From Verrucomicrobiales bacterium (GTDB lineage Bacteria > Verrucomicrobiota > Verrucomicrobiia > Verrucomicrobiales > DEV007): a DNA stretch of 8,089 nucleotides. The notes under the pieces are model-generated. The model searched no databases. It worked only from the letters and a program-made list of their open reading frames with translations, and had not been told where the DNA came from. A program made the position numbers and the translations under genes. Numbering within the stretch: the stretch's first letter is position 1; the number at the start of each line of letters is the position of its first letter. Positions 6,404-8,089 of this stretch are shown here, one piece after another. The stretch is taken from assembly GCA_007123695.1 (NCBI GenBank), contig SLGN01000134.1:1-8089 (forward strand), read 5' to 3'.

Positions 6404-7919
6404 TCGCTCGGGGTGCATCCGGCGTGCGGCCGCCGACGACGAGACTCGCGGAAAAGGATTCGAGTTCGTCGCGGATCCAGTCGGAGTCCTTCCCGAGGAG
6501 TTCGGCCATGCGGGCGGCTACGGCGGGGGCGCAGCGCACAGCAGCCGCTTCGTCGAGGAACGAGGCCCGTGTGCGGCGGCTCATGACGTCGTCCAGAGTA
6601 AGCGCCATGTCCTCGCGCACGGCTCGGTCGATGTCGCTCCCACCATAGAAGGGCAGCTCGGGGTCGAGCGGATCGACCGGCACGGAGACGGGCGGGACGA
6701 GGAGGGACAAATCGGCGGTGCCGGAAGGACGGACCTCGAGACCGCCGACCTCGGCGGCGCGGTCCACGGCATCCTGCCCCATCTGCCGGCAAGTCGTCCA
6801 TTTGCCCCCGGTCATGGTGACGAGACCGGAATCGCTCGTGAAAAGGCAATGGCTGCGCGAAAGAGACGCCGTCGAGCGGGATCCCGCCCCAGTCTTCGGG
6901 GGACTCGCGAGCGGACGGAGTCCCGCGAAGACGGCGCGGATGTCGCCGTGGGAAGGGGCCTCCTCGAGATAGAGGGCGGCATGCCTCACGAGATAGTCGA
7001 TCTCTTCGGCGAGCGGTCGCGGGTTCAGCGCCGTCTCGACGCCGTCGGTGTCGGTCGTGCCGAGTAGGAGACGGTTCTTCCACGGGATGAGGAAGAGGAC
7101 GCGCCCATCCTCGGTCTTGGGGATCATCGCGGCGGTGTCGCCACCGAGAAAACGGCGCTCGAGGACGAGATGGATGCCTTGGCTGACGCGGACGACGGGC
7201 GCCGCCTGTCCGTCGTCGAAGTTCCGGATCTCGTCGGTGAAGACACCGGTGGCGTTCACCACGACCTTGGCGCGGACGGGGAACTCCCGCCCGTCGAAGC
7301 GGGTGCGCACCTCGGCTCCCTTGACGCGGCCGCCCTCCTTGACGAGACCAACCACGCGGGCGTGGTTGAGCAGCGCAGCGCCCTGCGAAGCCGCCGTCCT
7401 CGCCATGGCCAGGGCGAGGGCCGCGTCGTCGAACTGTCCGTCCCAGTAGAGCGTGCCTCCGCGGAGACCGCGTCGTCGCAGATTCGGCAGTCGCTCGAGC
7501 ACGGCACTGCGGCCGGGATGCTCGGTGCGCCCGATGCCGAGATCGCCGGCGAGCCGGTCGTAGAGGGCGAGCCCGGTTCCGTAGAAAAAGCGCTCGTAGA
7601 ACCGGTAGGCGGGAACCACGAAGGGCATCGGCTCGACGAGCCCGGGAGCGTTGCGGAGGAGGCGGCCGCGTTCTCGCAGGGACTCGCGGACAAGTCCGAT
7701 CTCGCCGTTGCGCAGATAGCGCACCCCGCCATGGATCAGCTTGGTGCTCTTCGACGAGGTGCCTTCGCAAAAATCAGCCTGCTCGACGAGGGCGGTGCGG
7801 TAGCCGCGGGTGGCCGCGTCGAGCGCGGTGGCGAGCCCCGTGGCGCCCCCGCCGATCACGAGGATGTCCCAGAGCGCGGAGGGGTCCGAGAGCCTGCGAA
7901 GCTGTTCTTCCCGATTCAC
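6393..7919 (-). CDS. glpD: FAD-dependent sn-glycerol-3-phosphate dehydrogenase
   Basis: The enzyme oxidises sn-glycerol-3-phosphate to dihydroxyacetone phosphate, passing electrons through FAD to the quinone pool at the inner membrane. It links glycerol and phospholipid turnover to glycolysis and respiration. With a GTG start at 7919 the protein has 508 residues, close to E. coli GlpD (501). Visible marks are the FAD Rossmann loop ILVIGGGATG (GGGATG at 23-28) with E46 for the ribose, the family signature SSKSTKLIHGGVRYL (55-69), TTDTD, FAGLRPL and GGKWTTCR (371-378). The C-terminal helical domain includes TLDDVMSRRTR (441-451). An alternative TTG at 7937 adds six residues. I prefer GTG because the candidate promoter would otherwise lie inside the gene. 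No glpK or glpF is in the window. The related oxidase GlpO uses O2 instead; the sequence alone does not fully exclude it, but the dehydrogenase is the common bacterial form. Confidence 0.94.
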   Translation of the reverse strand: MNREEQLRRLSDPSALWDILVIGGGATGLATALDAATRGYRTALVEQADFCEGTSSKSTKLIHGGVRYLRNGEIGLVRESLRERGRLLRNAPGLVEPMPFVVPAYRFYERFFYGTGLALYDRLAGDLGIGRTEHPGRSAVLERLPNLRRRGLRGGTLYWDGQFDDAALALAMARTAASQGAALLNHARVVGLVKEGGRVKGAEVRTRFDGREFPVRAKVVVNATGVFTDEIRNFDDGQAAPVVRVSQGIHLVLERRFLGGDTAAMIPKTEDGRVLFLIPWKNRLLLGTTDTDGVETALNPRPLAEEIDYLVRHAALYLEEAPSHGDIRAVFAGLRPLASPPKTGAGSRSTASLSRSHCLFTSDSGLVTMTGGKWTTCRQMGQDAVDRAAEVGGLEVRPSGTADLSLLVPPVSVPVDPLDPELPFYGGSDIDRAVREDMALTLDDVMSRRTRASFLDEAAAVRCAPAVAARMAELLGKDSDWIRDELESFSASLVVGGRTPDAPRATSD

Positions 7920-7925
7920 TTCAGC

Positions 7926-7957
7926 ACTATGGACCAAAAGACACCGTTCTCAAGAAC
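7926..7957 (-). promoter_or_regulatory. Candidate glpD promoter with a palindrome over the -35
   Basis: On the minus strand TTGAGA (7953-7948, five of six to the -35 consensus) is followed after 16 bp by CATAGT (7931-7926). The -10 ends 6 bases before the GTG at 7919, implying a leaderless or nearly leaderless transcript. The -35 lies inside the 12-bp palindrome GTTCTTGAGAAC (7957-7946; arms GTTCT/AGAAC around TG), a plausible repressor operator. No known regulator is identified from this site. Confidence 0.4.
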
Positions 7958-7992
7958 TGCGGCTCGCCGGAAATCCGATCCGGGCAGCGCAA

Positions 7993-8089
7993 TCAGGGCT
8001 CGAGATCGCGCCAATCGCGCCAGAGCCAGCGCATTGTGTCGGGAAAAATCGACCCTCCGTGGCGACCGCTATGAGCGCCTTCTCCCCAG
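7993..8089 (-). CDS. C-terminal end of an alpha/beta-hydrolase-fold esterase (enterochelin-esterase-like)
   Basis: The minus strand is open from the right edge to TGA at 7995-7993, giving 31 residues from WGEGAHSGRHGG through SIFPDTMRWLWRDW to the end at DLEP. The GEG-H-HGG...LRWLWRDW pattern matches, from memory, the C-terminus of putative alpha/beta-hydrolase esterases related to enterochelin esterase and common in Planctomycetes and Verrucomicrobia. One of the two histidines is then the likely catalytic base. The catalytic serine, start and signal peptide lie beyond the window, so substrate and location are unknown. It sits upstream of glpD in the same direction, with 73 bp between its stop and the glpD GTG. 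A chance open frame of this length is possible, but the strong motif argues for a real gene end. Confidence 0.6.
   Translation of the reverse strand, partial: WGEGAHSGRHGGSIFPDTMRWLWRDWRDLEP

Noticed and set aside
8071..8089. ATG at 8071 on the plus strand as the start of a divergent gene (MSAFSP...).
   Set aside because: Only six codons are visible, and they overlap the esterase C-terminal motif on the other strand, which is the better explanation.

Overview
The window is high-GC bacterial chromosome, very strong in G/C at third codon positions. It carries five complete protein genes plus two gene ends cut by the window edges. None of the five start codons has a clear Shine-Dalgarno sequence. 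Gene content and style fit the Planctomycetes-Verrucomicrobia-Chlamydiae group best, probably Verrucomicrobia: a Tat-exported lipoprotein with an NHL/PAL-type beta-propeller, SD-poor starts, and an esterase tail ending in an HGG...LRWLWRDW motif. This placement is an inference from recalled family patterns, not a search. I see no tRNA, rRNA, CRISPR array, insertion sequence or phage gene.

Plus-strand half (1-5104). The window opens on the Arg/Gly/Asp-rich tail of a gene that starts upstream (2-106), probably an RNA-binding protein or RNA helicase. A membrane fatty acyl desaturase follows (208-1329), with a strong stem-loop 16 bp after its stop. Next is a full-length DNA polymerase I, polA (1489-4305), with intact 5'-nuclease, proofreading and polymerase motifs. 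A 271-bp gap whose second half is strikingly AT-rich (about 29% G+C by hand count) leads into a stand-alone CheY-like receiver protein (4577-5104).

Minus-strand half (5145-8089). Reading from the right edge leftwards, these are the last 31 codons of an alpha/beta-hydrolase-type esterase (stop at 7993-7995), then glpD, the FAD-dependent glycerol-3-phosphate dehydrogenase (7919-6393), then the Tat lipoprotein with a beta-propeller (6239-5145). The lipoprotein gene converges on the receiver gene. The junction holds a long imperfect stem-loop that overlaps the end of the lipoprotein gene. glpD ends in a hairpin plus a seven-T tract whose loop is its own stop codon. Both minus-strand genes have similar candidate promoters only a few bases before their starts, so they look like separate, nearly leaderless transcription units.

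The genes do not form one obvious pathway. They are housekeeping or metabolic units: lipid desaturation, DNA repair/replication, glycerol-3-phosphate oxidation, a signalling receiver and an exported propeller. I found no convincing undescribed multi-gene system. The items most worth a second look are small: a sliding-clamp-like QLNLF motif inside the polymerase, the junction hairpin, the palindrome over the glpD -35 element, and the AT-rich island before the receiver gene.
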